Of a stretch of 64,000 nt of DNA, positions 16,299-24,605 are shown piece by piece. Location of the stretch: positions 1-64,000 of the forward strand of contig NZ_JNNO01000005.1 in assembly GCF_000735585.1 (NCBI RefSeq), read 5' to 3'. Source of the DNA: Devosia sp. LC5 (GTDB lineage: Bacteria > Pseudomonadota > Alphaproteobacteria > Rhizobiales > Devosiaceae). Below the pieces are notes generated by a model. That model searched no databases, was not told the origin of the DNA, and was given only the letters and a program-made list of their open reading frames with translations. The position numbers were made by a program, and so were the translations under genes. Position 1 is the first letter of the stretch; every line of letters starts with the position of its first letter.

Positions 16299-17258
16299 TT
16301 ACTCCGAAAGGTTCGCGTCGGCGGCGGTGATGGCTGTGGTCAGCTGGTCGAGTGCGCCGGCATAGGCGCCGTAATTGCGCAGCCAATAGGCGGGCCATTC
16401 GGTGACGGCACCGGCAGCGGCGGCCTTGATGGTGGTCCAGGTGGGCTGGGCCTGGGCGATCTGCAGCTGGGTGCTGGTGCGATTGTCCAGCATGATCAGG
16501 TCGGGCTGGTATTTGTCGGCATTTTCCCAGCTGATATTTTCGAAATAGCCGTGCTGGTCGATGGCATCCGGCACGATGATGTCGAGGCCCCAGGTCTGAA
16601 AGTCGGTGAGTTCGGCACTGCCAACCGGGGTGGCGATATAGAGCGCGTCAGTGCCGGCAAAGGCGGCCAGGGTGGTGAGGCCGGGCTTTGCTGATATAGC
16701 GGCCTTGAAGCCATCCAGCGCTGTTTCGAAGCGGGCGCGCTCGGCTGCGATATTGGGGTTGGCCAGATCGGCGCCCAGGCTTTGTGCCAGGGTTTCGTAA
16801 TCCTCGATGATGGCGATGATGGAATCGCCGACCGTGACGCCGGTGACGGGGGCCAGGGCGCTGAGCGGCGAGTCGGGGCCGGCCAGCTTGTTGCCGCCGC
16901 TCCACTCGCCCGAAACGGGCCAATATTCCGCGACGATCAGATCGGGCTCGAGCGCAGCGGCCTTTTCGATATCGATTTCGCCCCAGCTCTGGCCGATGAT
17001 TTCGATACCGGTGAGATCAAGCCCCTGCAAGGCCCTGGCATCGGCCACAGGACTATCGGCATAGATACCAACCGGGCGAATGCCGAGCGGGATCAGCCCA
17101 GCCGCTGCGTCCTGACTGGCGATGATGCGCGTGGGGACGGCGTCGAGCGTGACCGTCTTGCCCGTGCCATCGGTATGGCTCCAGCCGGCCGCAAAAGCAG
17201 TGGCGGAGAGCGGCAGGAACAGCGCCAGGAGGGCCAGGCGCATTGAGGTTCGGGTCAT
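16299..17258 (-). CDS. Iron-type ABC transporter substrate-binding protein (copy 2 of pair A)
   Basis: First gene of the operon, 319 residues, with a Sec signal peptide (LALLALFLPLSATAFA). It is clearly a tandem duplicate of the next gene: both carry VTLDAVPxRIIA, LIPLGIRPVGI, RALQGLDLTGIE, DIEKAA and VAEYWP in the same positions, with divergence elsewhere. Two binding proteins feeding one permease pair suggest related but different ligands, or dose. The ATG at 17258 follows GGAGC. The iron-type operator at 17314-17328 lies about 55 bases upstream. Confidence 0.88.
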   Translation of the reverse strand: MTRTSMRLALLALFLPLSATAFAAGWSHTDGTGKTVTLDAVPTRIIASQDAAAGLIPLGIRPVGIYADSPVADARALQGLDLTGIEIIGQSWGEIDIEKAAALEPDLIVAEYWPVSGEWSGGNKLAGPDSPLSALAPVTGVTVGDSIIAIIEDYETLAQSLGADLANPNIAAERARFETALDGFKAAISAKPGLTTLAAFAGTDALYIATPVGSAELTDFQTWGLDIIVPDAIDQHGYFENISWENADKYQPDLIMLDNRTSTQLQIAQAQPTWTTIKAAAAGAVTEWPAYWLRNYGAYAGALDQLTTAITAADANLSE

Positions 17259-17308
17259 GATCGGCAGCTCCGTCGCGGTGTGGCGAAACGGGGCTACCTA
17301 ACGGGCAC

Positions 17309-17333
17309 AAACATGATAGGTCAAGTCATGTTT
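17309..17333 (-). promoter_or_regulatory. Iron-responsive operator candidate (TGA-N9-TCA) before the Fec-type operon
   Basis: AAACATGA (17309-17316), nine bases, then its exact complement TCATGTTT (17326-17333). The core is TGA-N9-TCA, the IRO element bound by RirA in rhizobia. It lies 51 bases upstream of the first binding-protein gene. Repression in iron-replete cells is inferred from the match and the operon content. Confidence 0.68.
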
Positions 17334-17375
17334 GGCGGAGAGGCATTTTCTTGGTGGCGCCAGGCGCCCTCGCGA

Positions 17376-18611
17376 TCAAGCGGGCTTGCGATATTGGTAG
17401 ATGCCGACGTCGATCGAGCCTTCGGTGAAGCCGGCCTCGCAATAGCTGAGGTAATAGACCCATTTGCGCTTGAATTCCTCGTCATAGCCAAGCGGGGCGA
17501 TCATCGGCCAGCGCTCGAGGAAACGCTCGCGCCACAGCTTGAGCGTCTTGGCGTAGGACAGGCGGAAATTCTCGACATTTTCGAGTACGAGGCCGACCTT
17601 GTCGCCGAATTCGCGCATCACGGTCTTGGTCAGCAGCATGCCGCCGGGGAAGATGTAGCGTTGGATGAAATCGGGGCCGGAGCGATAGCCATCGAAATCG
17701 GCTTCGTTGATGGTGATGGCCTGGATCGCCGCCGTGCCGCCGGGCTTCAGCCGATCGTGCACAGTCTGGAAATAGCTGGGCCAATTGTCCTCGCCCACGG
17801 CCTCGATCATTTCGATGGAGCCGATATGGTCGAACTGGCCTTCGGTGTGGCGATAATCCTCGAATACCAGGGTGGCGAACTGGTCCAGCCCCTGCTTGGC
17901 CAGGCGCTCCTGGCCATATTTGAGCTGTTCGGCCGAAAGGGTAATGCCGCGCAGATGGGCCTTGTAGTCGCGCGCGACGGTTTCGGCAAAGCCGCCCCAG
18001 CCGCAGCCGATCTCAAGCACCGAGGAGCCCGCGGTGATGCCGGCCATATCGGCGACGCGATGGTATTTGGCCAGTTGGGCTTCCTCAAGGCTCTGGTCGC
18101 CGGAGGTGAATACTGCCGATGAATAGGTCATCGAGGGGTCGAGCCACATGCCGTAGAAATCGTTGCCCAGATCATAATGCTCGGCAATGTTCTTCTTGGA
18201 GCCTTCGAGCGTGTTACGGCGCGACAGGTGATAATGCAGATCGCCGGCAGCGCGCCGGAAAAAACCCGGATTGGCGCTTTCGAACATGTCGCGATTCTGC
18301 AGGAAGAATCGGAACAGGGCCGTCAGGTCATCGACCTCGATATCGCCGCGCATATAGGCGGCGGCAAAGCCCACCGTGCCACGTTGCATGGCCTCGGTCA
18401 GCACCCTGAAATTGTTGAGCCGCAGCACTGCGTGCTCGCCCGTTGCGGGGTTGCCGACGGTTCTGGTGCGGCCATTGGGGAAAATGACGGTAATGCCGCC
18501 GTGGCGGGGACGCCCGATCAGCGCAACGCCGATACGCTCCACGAGCCATGATACAAAATGAGTCCACGGCGTGGTGCCGGGGCCGGTATTCTCAACTGCT
18601 GTTTTGGTCAT
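17376..18611 (-). CDS. cfa: Cyclopropane-fatty-acyl-phospholipid synthase family methyltransferase
   Basis: Uses S-adenosylmethionine to add a methylene group across double bonds of membrane phospholipid acyl chains. It has 411 residues: an N-terminal lipid-binding part (about 1-120) and a C-terminal Rossmann methyltransferase domain (about 125-400). The SAM motif is VLEIGCGWGGFAE. Other family signs are EHYDLGNDFYGMWLD, MTYSSAVF and QRYIFPGGMLLT. The length fits the CFA family. It is monocistronic, with no SD of note before the ATG at 18611. Confidence 0.93.
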   Translation of the reverse strand: MTKTAVENTGPGTTPWTHFVSWLVERIGVALIGRPRHGGITVIFPNGRTRTVGNPATGEHAVLRLNNFRVLTEAMQRGTVGFAAAYMRGDIEVDDLTALFRFFLQNRDMFESANPGFFRRAAGDLHYHLSRRNTLEGSKKNIAEHYDLGNDFYGMWLDPSMTYSSAVFTSGDQSLEEAQLAKYHRVADMAGITAGSSVLEIGCGWGGFAETVARDYKAHLRGITLSAEQLKYGQERLAKQGLDQFATLVFEDYRHTEGQFDHIGSIEMIEAVGEDNWPSYFQTVHDRLKPGGTAAIQAITINEADFDGYRSGPDFIQRYIFPGGMLLTKTVMREFGDKVGLVLENVENFRLSYAKTLKLWRERFLERWPMIAPLGYDEEFKRKWVYYLSYCEAGFTEGSIDVGIYQYRKPA

Positions 18612-19024
18612 TGAGCCGCTCGGTCCAAATATCGAAAAACTTGGCGGCGGCTCCTCAGCTGTCGCCTGAATTCAAGCGTCGGCGGCATACCTTTGAGCTA
18701 CAAAACCAGTGCTTCCCAGCGCATGCCCGTGACTACTTTAGCTGTCATAAATGGATATGCAAGCAGCAGTTTCAACGGTGTTACGCCGGATGGCGGGTGG
18801 GGCAAGGCACTGAAAATGCTGATCGAGTGGGCCGAGCCACGACTCACCCGCCCTTTTCGCGGCGCTTGCTCAAAGCCATCCTCACCCACGGTGTCATCCC
18901 GGCGCAGGCTGGGATCCAGGTCCGTGGTGATCAGCACACATCCGGTGCCGGGATGGCCTTCAGCATGGATTCTGGCCTGCGCCGGAATGACACGGTGGGT
19001 AGTTCAAATTCGGCAAAGCGAAGC
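18612..19024. other. Intergenic region with one repeat unit and no supported gene
   Basis: 413 bases between cfa and recJ. The proximal 270 bases show no frame I can support; the distal part is occupied by the family B repeat at 18885-18999. It should contain the cfa promoter. Confidence 0.5.
18885..18999. repeat. Palindromic intergenic repeat, family B
   Basis: An inverted pair: CCCACGGTGTCATCCCGGCG at the left end and its complement (CGCCGGAATGACACGGTGGG) at the right, about 75 bases apart, with inner AGGCTGGGATCC and GGATTCTGGCCT also pairing. Related copies are at 25653-25694, 58442-58529 and 60591-60684. The arms could form a long hairpin. Confidence 0.75.
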
Positions 19025-20815
19025 TCACCCCTTGGGGCGGGCCAGGTCGGTCAGGCGGAACTGGACCTGTTCGCGGCCCTGATAATGGTCGATGGACAGC
19101 CCGCCGGCGAAGTGGAATGCGGTGTCGGTTTCGCGCAGCAGGGCATCGCCGATGGGGGTGTTGGCGGCGCGGAAGGCGATGGCCTTGAGGCGGGCGCCAT
19201 CGCCCGAGGTCAGGGTGAAGCTGACATGGCCGCCCTTGCCCACGACCTGGGGGAATTTGGCGCGATGGGCGGGGAAGGCAAAGACCGGCGTAGGATTGCC
19301 CGAGCCATAGGGGCCGGCGCGTTCGATATCGTGGATGAGATCGACAGTTGCCCCGCGCGCCGTCAGGGCAGCGTCGATCTTGAGTGCAGTCATGGCGCGG
19401 GCGGCGGTGACGTCGAGCGACAGCGCCTGGGCGAGGAACGAGCGGAACGGGCCGAGTTGCCCCGGCTTGATGGTGACGCCGGCCGCCATGGCGTGGCCGC
19501 CGCCCTTGGCGATGAGCCCGGTTTCGACCGCCTCGATGACGGCGCGGCCGAGATCCACGCCCGGCATGGAGCGGCCTGAGCCGGTGCCGGTGCCGTCGGG
19601 CTGCAGGGCGATGGCGAAAGTGGGGCGCTCGAAGCGCTCGCGCAGGCGCGCGGCGATGAGGCCAACAACGCCGGGGTGCCAATTGGCCGAGGCGAGGACC
19701 AGTACGGGAGGCCCCTCCCCGCTGCCGATTTCCATTTCGGCCACGGCGGCGGCTTCTTCGACGGCCTCGATCTCGATGCGCTGGCGCTCGGAATTGAGTT
19801 CGTCGAGCCGGGCGGCAAGGGCCAGCGCGTGGTGTTCGTCGTCGACGGTGAGCAATTCGGTGCCCATGGCGGCATTGCCGATGCGGCCGCCGGCATTGAT
19901 GCGCGGACCGATGAGGAAGCCCAGATGGTAGGGATTGATCGGGCCGCCGACGCGGGCGGCCAGAGCCAGTGCGGCAATGCCCTTGTTGTCGCCGCGGCGG
20001 GCGACTTCGAGGCCGCGCACCACGAAAGCCCGGTTGAGCCCGACCAGGGGCACCACGTCGCAGATGGTGGCAAGAGCGACGAGATCAAGCAGTTTGAGCA
20101 GGTCAGGCAGGCCGGTGTCGCCGCGCAGGCGCAGGGCGCGGTTGACGGCGACCAGCACCATGAAGGTGACGCCGGCGGCGCAGAGATAGCCCAGGCCCGA
20201 AATGTCGTCAGGCCGATTGGGATTAACCAGCGCATTGGCATTGGGCAGGTCGTGATCGGACAAATGGTGGTCGATGACCAGCACATCGGCGCCGCGTGCG
20301 CGGGCATGTGCAATGGGGCCATCGCTGGTGGTGCCGCAATCGAGCGTGATGATGAGGCTGGCGCCGGCATCGATCAGCTTGTCCATGGCCGCGCTATTGG
20401 GGCCATAGCCTTCAAAGATGCGGTCGGGGATGTGCACCTGCGCATTGATGCCGAAATGGTTGAGGTAGCGGGCCATCAGGGCACAGGAGCAGGCGCCGTC
20501 CACGTCATAGTCACCGAAGAGCGCGATGGCCTCGTTGTCGGTGATGGCTTTGGCCAGCCGCTGGGCCAGGGCATCCATGGCGGTGAGCGTCGATGGGTCG
20601 GGCATCAGCCCGCGAATGGTGGGTTCGAGGTGCTTTTCGGCATCCTCCAGCGTTACCTCGCGTGCGGCGATGATGCGGGCCAGGATTTCCGAAATGCCGC
20701 TGCGCTGGGCAATGGCACTGGCCATTCGCGTGGCATTGCCATCAAGACGATCCGTCCAGGCGCGGCCGGTGACCGAACGGCTGACGTCAAGAAAAGGGCG
20801 TGGCGTTTCGAGCAT
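19025..20815 (-). CDS. recJ: Single-stranded-DNA-specific exonuclease RecJ
   Basis: 5'-3' single-strand exonuclease for recombination and mismatch repair. The 596 residues carry the DHH phosphoesterase motifs: GDYDVDG (101-107), the DHH motif at 182-184 (VIDHHL) and LDCGTTS before it. The DHHA1/OB-fold part follows, with GGGHAMAAGV near residue 465. The length is normal. It lies on the same strand as glpX and hom, part of a gene order I recall in Rhizobiales (aminotransferase, hom, glpX, recJ). The interval to glpX holds a palindromic repeat, so a separate promoter is possible. Confidence 0.95.
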   Translation of the reverse strand: MLETPRPFLDVSRSVTGRAWTDRLDGNATRMASAIAQRSGISEILARIIAAREVTLEDAEKHLEPTIRGLMPDPSTLTAMDALAQRLAKAITDNEAIALFGDYDVDGACSCALMARYLNHFGINAQVHIPDRIFEGYGPNSAAMDKLIDAGASLIITLDCGTTSDGPIAHARARGADVLVIDHHLSDHDLPNANALVNPNRPDDISGLGYLCAAGVTFMVLVAVNRALRLRGDTGLPDLLKLLDLVALATICDVVPLVGLNRAFVVRGLEVARRGDNKGIAALALAARVGGPINPYHLGFLIGPRINAGGRIGNAAMGTELLTVDDEHHALALAARLDELNSERQRIEIEAVEEAAAVAEMEIGSGEGPPVLVLASANWHPGVVGLIAARLRERFERPTFAIALQPDGTGTGSGRSMPGVDLGRAVIEAVETGLIAKGGGHAMAAGVTIKPGQLGPFRSFLAQALSLDVTAARAMTALKIDAALTARGATVDLIHDIERAGPYGSGNPTPVFAFPAHRAKFPQVVGKGGHVSFTLTSGDGARLKAIAFRAANTPIGDALLRETDTAFHFAGGLSIDHYQGREQVQFRLTDLARPKG

Positions 20816-20909
20816 GGGCGAGAGGTAGGCGATTTAGGGGAGGCGGTCGAGGGGGAAGTGTGGGCCTCACCATGGTGTGCGCCCGAAAGCGCAACAATCA
20901 CTGCATCTT

Positions 20910-20980
20910 CCTCGGGCTTGACCCGAGGATCGCTCGCCGCTTGTGCCGTGTGGCGAGTGGCCCTCGGGTCAAGCCCGAGG
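20910..20980. repeat. Palindromic intergenic repeat, family A
   Basis: The 19-base arm CCTCGGGCTTGACCCGAGG (itself nearly palindromic) at 20910-20928 and its inverted partner at 20962-20980. The same unit occurs at 28721-28811, 52668-52744, 62724-62796 and at the right edge of the window. Confidence 0.85.
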
Positions 20981-21026
20981 GAAAGCGGTGGGTGGGGTGG
21001 CCGTGGTGTTTCGTCCGGGGAAGGGA

Positions 21027-22013
21027 TCACCGCGCGTGCTGGGCCTTGATCCAGCGCACCGTCTGGCTCCAGGAGCGCATGACGATGGTGTTGGTTTCGA
21101 CCGAGTCGCGGCGCAGGCGGACGCCTTCGAGCAGGGTGCCATCGGTGACGCCGGTGGCGGCGACCAGGACGTCGCCGGCGGCAAGTTCGGTCACGTCGTA
21201 GATGCGGTTGGGGTCGGTGATGCCCATGGCATGGGCGCGCTCGCGCTTGGCAGGGCTATCGAGGATCAGCTTGCCTTGCATCTGCCCGCCAATGCAGCGC
21301 AGCGCCGCAGCGGCCAGTACACCCTCAGGTGCGCCGCCGGAGCCGAGATAGATATCGATGCCGGTATCCTCGGTGTTGACCGCATGGATGACGCCGGCAA
21401 TGTCGCCATCGCTGATCAGCTTGACCGCAACGCCTGTGGTGCGCAGTTCCTCGATGAGGCCGGCATGACGGGGGCGATCGAGCACGATGGCGGTGATTTC
21501 GCTGAGCGGCACGCCCTTGGCGCCGGCCAGCGCCCTCACGTTTTCGGTGGCCGACCACTCGATATTGACCGTGCCGGCGGGATATTCGGCGCCGATGGCG
21601 ATCTTGTGCATGTAGACGTTGCGGGCAACATTGAGCAGCCCGCCGCGCTCGGCCATGGCCAAGACAACGATGGAATCGGGCTGGTTCTTTGCGCAGAGGG
21701 TTACGCCTTCGAGGGGGTCGACGGCGATATCGACCTCGGGCCCCTGCCCCGCGCCCACCGGCTGGCCGATGAACAGCTCGTCGCATTCATGCTCTTCGCC
21801 TTCGCCAATAACGACGCGGCCGGAAATAGCGACGCGGTCGAGCTCGGCCTTCATGGCGCGGACGGCGGCATCATCGGCGGCTTTTTCGTCGCCCTTGCCG
21901 CGCCATTCGGCAGCAGCGATGGCGGCGCGCTCGGTGACGCGCACCAGTTCCAGCGTCAGGCTGCGGTGCAGATGCGCGGGGTTTCGATCACCCTCGGCTT
22001 TGGACAGTCTCAT
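21027..22013 (-). CDS. glpX: Class II fructose-1,6-bisphosphatase
   Basis: Dephosphorylates fructose 1,6-bisphosphate to fructose 6-phosphate for gluconeogenesis. The 328 residues match GlpX: VVIGEGEEHECDEL (metal site), VDPLEGVTLC and YLGSGGAPEGVLAAAALRC. The start is well supported by GGGAGGG just upstream of the ATG at 22013. It is 37 bases downstream of hom on the same strand, probably co-transcribed. The pairing with hom is a conserved arrangement rather than a pathway link. Confidence 0.95.
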   Translation of the reverse strand: MRLSKAEGDRNPAHLHRSLTLELVRVTERAAIAAAEWRGKGDEKAADDAAVRAMKAELDRVAISGRVVIGEGEEHECDELFIGQPVGAGQGPEVDIAVDPLEGVTLCAKNQPDSIVVLAMAERGGLLNVARNVYMHKIAIGAEYPAGTVNIEWSATENVRALAGAKGVPLSEITAIVLDRPRHAGLIEELRTTGVAVKLISDGDIAGVIHAVNTEDTGIDIYLGSGGAPEGVLAAAALRCIGGQMQGKLILDSPAKRERAHAMGITDPNRIYDVTELAAGDVLVAATGVTDGTLLEGVRLRRDSVETNTIVMRSWSQTVRWIKAQHAR

Positions 22014-22050
22014 ATTCCCTCCCGGGCTCCGACTTGCCCGGGACGGGGTA

Positions 22051-23559
22051 TCAGAGCGTTTCGATCCGGATCAATTGCGGTTCGCCCACTATGAACCCGT
22101 CGGCGGCGATCTGCGCAAGCGAGTCGCGCACGTCTGATTCCAAAGTCTGCTGCGTGATCATGACCACGGTGCGGGTCGGCAAGCCGTCCGGCGCGACTGC
22201 TTTAGCGCTCAAATCGGACCGCTGGATGACGGAATCGATGGAAATACCGCGCTCGCCCATGCGGGTGGCGATGGCAGCAAGAGCTCCGGGCACGTCCTTG
22301 GCATTGAGGCGGATGTAATAGCCGCCCTGATGGGCGCGCATCGGCGCCTCGCGATAGGGCATCAACTCATCGCTGGGCACGCCGAGCGGCGGCACACGGG
22401 TGCCGCGGGCGATGTCGAGAATGTCGGACAATACCGAGGAGGCCGTGGGCGGGCCACCGGCGCCGGGGCCGGCCAGCAGAAGCTCGTGCACATGGTCGGT
22501 TTCGAGCGCCACGGCGTTCATTACCCCATCGACGCCGGCAATGGCGCTTCCCTTGGGCACGAAAGTGGGGTGGACACGCTGCTCGATGCCATCATTGGTG
22601 CGCTGGGCAATGCCGAGCAGCTTGATCTTGTAGCCAAGTTCGGCGGCGACCTTGATATCGTGCTGGCTGATCTTGGAAATGCCCTCGACGCGGATTTTGT
22701 CGGGCGCGATTTCGTAGCCGAAGCAGAGCGTGGCGAGAATGGAGAGCTTGTGGGCGGTGTCGTAGCCTTCGACGTCGAAGGTCGGGTCAGCTTCGGCATA
22801 GCCCAGCGCCTGCGCGTCTTTCAGGCAATCGGCGAAGGAAATGTCCTCATTGCCCATGCGCGTCAGGATGTAATTGCAGGTGCCGTTCATGATGCCGAAC
22901 ACCTTGGCGATGCGGGCCGAGCCCAGCCCTTCGCGGAGGGTCTTGATGACCGGGATGCCGCCGGCGACAGCCGCCTCGAAGCCGAGCTGGGCGCCGGATT
23001 CCTCGGCCAGTTTGGCCAGAACGACGCCATGCTTGGCCAGCAAGGCCTTGTTGGCAGTGACCACGGGACGGCCGATTTCGAGCGCGGCTTTGACGGCGGC
23101 AAAGGCGGGGCCGTCTTCGCCGCCGATGAGTTCGACGAAGAGATCGATGCCATCGGATTTGGCCAGGGCTACCGGATCGTCGAACCAGTCGAGCCCGGAA
23201 ATATCGATGCCGCGGTCGCGGGAACGCGAGCGCGCGGCAACGGCCGTCACCACCAATTGGCGGCCAAGTTTTCGCGTCAGCTCGGCGCCATCCTTTTGCA
23301 GGATGCGCACCAGCGTCGCCCCGACATTGCCCAGGCCCGCCACGCCCACGCGCAGCGGCGGCAGCGCTTCGCCATCGCCGAAATCCTGCATGGCCTTGAG
23401 GATGCGCGCCCGCGTATCGGAACGCGGCTCACGCCCCTCGCGCAGGTCGAACACGAACAGCGGATCACCCGCAACGGTGCGGCCGAAACGGGTCGGGGTC
23501 CAGCCGCGTGCGGCAATGAAGGATTCAACGGTTTGGCGGAAGGAAGCGATATCACTCAT
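22051..23559 (-). CDS. hom: Homoserine dehydrogenase with an extra N-terminal HTH-like domain
   Basis: Reduces aspartate semialdehyde to homoserine for threonine and methionine synthesis. The canonical enzyme starts near residue 68: Rossmann motif VGVAGLGNVG (71-80), VTANKALL with the active-site lysine near 171, GIMNGTCNYILTRM, and a C-terminal ACT domain (about 420-500). The first 60 residues (FIAARGWTPTRFGRTVAGD, then FDLREGREP) are not part of normal homoserine dehydrogenases. They resemble small alphaproteobacterial proteins with a helix-turn-helix-like pattern. No stop separates the parts, so it reads as a fusion. A start at the Met in KAMQDF (23391) would give a normal-length enzyme, but that leaves a well-ordered frame unexplained. 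Confidence 0.9.
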   Translation of the reverse strand: MSDIASFRQTVESFIAARGWTPTRFGRTVAGDPLFVFDLREGREPRSDTRARILKAMQDFGDGEALPPLRVGVAGLGNVGATLVRILQKDGAELTRKLGRQLVVTAVAARSRSRDRGIDISGLDWFDDPVALAKSDGIDLFVELIGGEDGPAFAAVKAALEIGRPVVTANKALLAKHGVVLAKLAEESGAQLGFEAAVAGGIPVIKTLREGLGSARIAKVFGIMNGTCNYILTRMGNEDISFADCLKDAQALGYAEADPTFDVEGYDTAHKLSILATLCFGYEIAPDKIRVEGISKISQHDIKVAAELGYKIKLLGIAQRTNDGIEQRVHPTFVPKGSAIAGVDGVMNAVALETDHVHELLLAGPGAGGPPTASSVLSDILDIARGTRVPPLGVPSDELMPYREAPMRAHQGGYYIRLNAKDVPGALAAIATRMGERGISIDSVIQRSDLSAKAVAPDGLPTRTVVMITQQTLESDVRDSLAQIAADGFIVGEPQLIRIETL

Positions 23560-23610
23560 GGTGGCGACATGTGCATAGGAATTCGCCTAGCCGTCAATAG
23601 GAGTTTGCGC

Positions 23611-24588
23611 CTAGTCGGCCTTTGCCACCGCGGCTGTTTCGCCGACGGTCTTGATGAAGTCGGCAAAGGCCCAGCGGAGCGAGAGGGGCGTGATGGCGCC
23701 GCCCACGGCCATGATGACGTCTTCACCCACGATGGCGGCCACGGCGTGCTTCTGCACCAGCGGCGCCAGCTTGATATAGGAGAGATCGAAGAAATCGTCG
23801 GCGCTTTGCTGGTTGTCGAAGAAGGTGACCAGCATGTCCGCCGCAATCTGGTCGAAGGTCTCGTAGCTCAGCGTATAGGAGGTGCCGGTGGAGACCATGA
23901 GGCCGCCCGGCGTCATCGGCGCCGCCTGCATGCCCAGATCGACCAGCAGGCGGACGCGCGGGTCTTCCTCCATGCGCACGGCGACAGAGCCGTCATTGCG
24001 ATTGATCACATTGGCAAAGACGGTGCCCTGAATGGCGGGGTATTTGTCGGCCTCGGCCTGCATGAAAGCCTGCGTCTGCTGCTCAAGCGCCTCGGCTTCC
24101 GCACTCAGGCCGAGCGCCTTTCCGGTCAGTTCGACCACTTGCTGCCAGGAGGCGAACCAGGGCGTTTCGGGATAGCCAACTACCGGAGCGATATTGCTCA
24201 ACAGGTCGAATTCTTCCTGGGTCAGCCCAGAATAGGGCGCGATGATTACGTCGGGTTGTAGCGCGGCAATGGCCTCGATGGGCGGCTCGGCGGAATCGGG
24301 TAGCACTACGGGCATGTCCACGCCAAGCCTGGCAATGGCTTCGGCGGTCCATGGCAGCACGCCATCGTCACCGCCGCCATAGCGGAAGAATGGCATGCCG
24401 ACCGGCACCATGCCCAAATCGAGCACCACATCCTGGGCCGACCAGCCCCAAGTCACGACGCGTTTCGGCTTGGCGGGAATGACCGCATCGCCCAGAGCGG
24501 TGGTGATGGTCACCGGGAAGCTGTCTGCGGCATGCGCAACGGTGGCAAAAGCCATGGTTGCAAGCGCCACGAGTGCAAATTTGGTCAT
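23611..24588 (-). CDS. Iron-siderophore-type ABC substrate-binding protein (copy 1 of pair B)
   Basis: Periplasmic binding protein, 325 residues, with a Sec signal peptide (LVALATMAFATVAHA). The FhuD/FatB-like features are PKRVVTWGWSAQDVVLDLG, a YGGGDDGVLPW insert and the lobe-two start LQPDVIIAPYSGLT. It is a tandem paralogue of the upstream gene (shared RVVTWGW, PVGMPF, YGGG-DG, LRW-F) and differs from pair A at 15-17 kb. No permease or ATPase accompanies it, so it must use a transporter elsewhere, possibly the Fec-type one 9 kb away. It interrupts the aminotransferase-hom gene order. Confidence 0.87.
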   Translation of the reverse strand: MTKFALVALATMAFATVAHAADSFPVTITTALGDAVIPAKPKRVVTWGWSAQDVVLDLGMVPVGMPFFRYGGGDDGVLPWTAEAIARLGVDMPVVLPDSAEPPIEAIAALQPDVIIAPYSGLTQEEFDLLSNIAPVVGYPETPWFASWQQVVELTGKALGLSAEAEALEQQTQAFMQAEADKYPAIQGTVFANVINRNDGSVAVRMEEDPRVRLLVDLGMQAAPMTPGGLMVSTGTSYTLSYETFDQIAADMLVTFFDNQQSADDFFDLSYIKLAPLVQKHAVAAIVGEDVIMAVGGAITPLSLRWAFADFIKTVGETAAVAKAD

Positions 24589-24605
24589 GGTGTTATCCTC
24601 GAAAA

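Noticed and set aside
15315..16694. 459-codon plus-strand frame opposite the binding-protein pair
   Set aside because: The minus strand encodes two clear paralogous binding proteins; the plus frame is repetitive only because those genes are duplicated.
18693..19082. Possible plus-strand gene between cfa and recJ
   Set aside because: The frame needs a TTG start without a ribosome site and its second half translates a family B repeat.
22330..24261. 643-codon plus-strand frame opposite hom and a binding protein
   Set aside because: It spans two real minus-strand genes with strong family matches; its translation has shadow composition and no motif.
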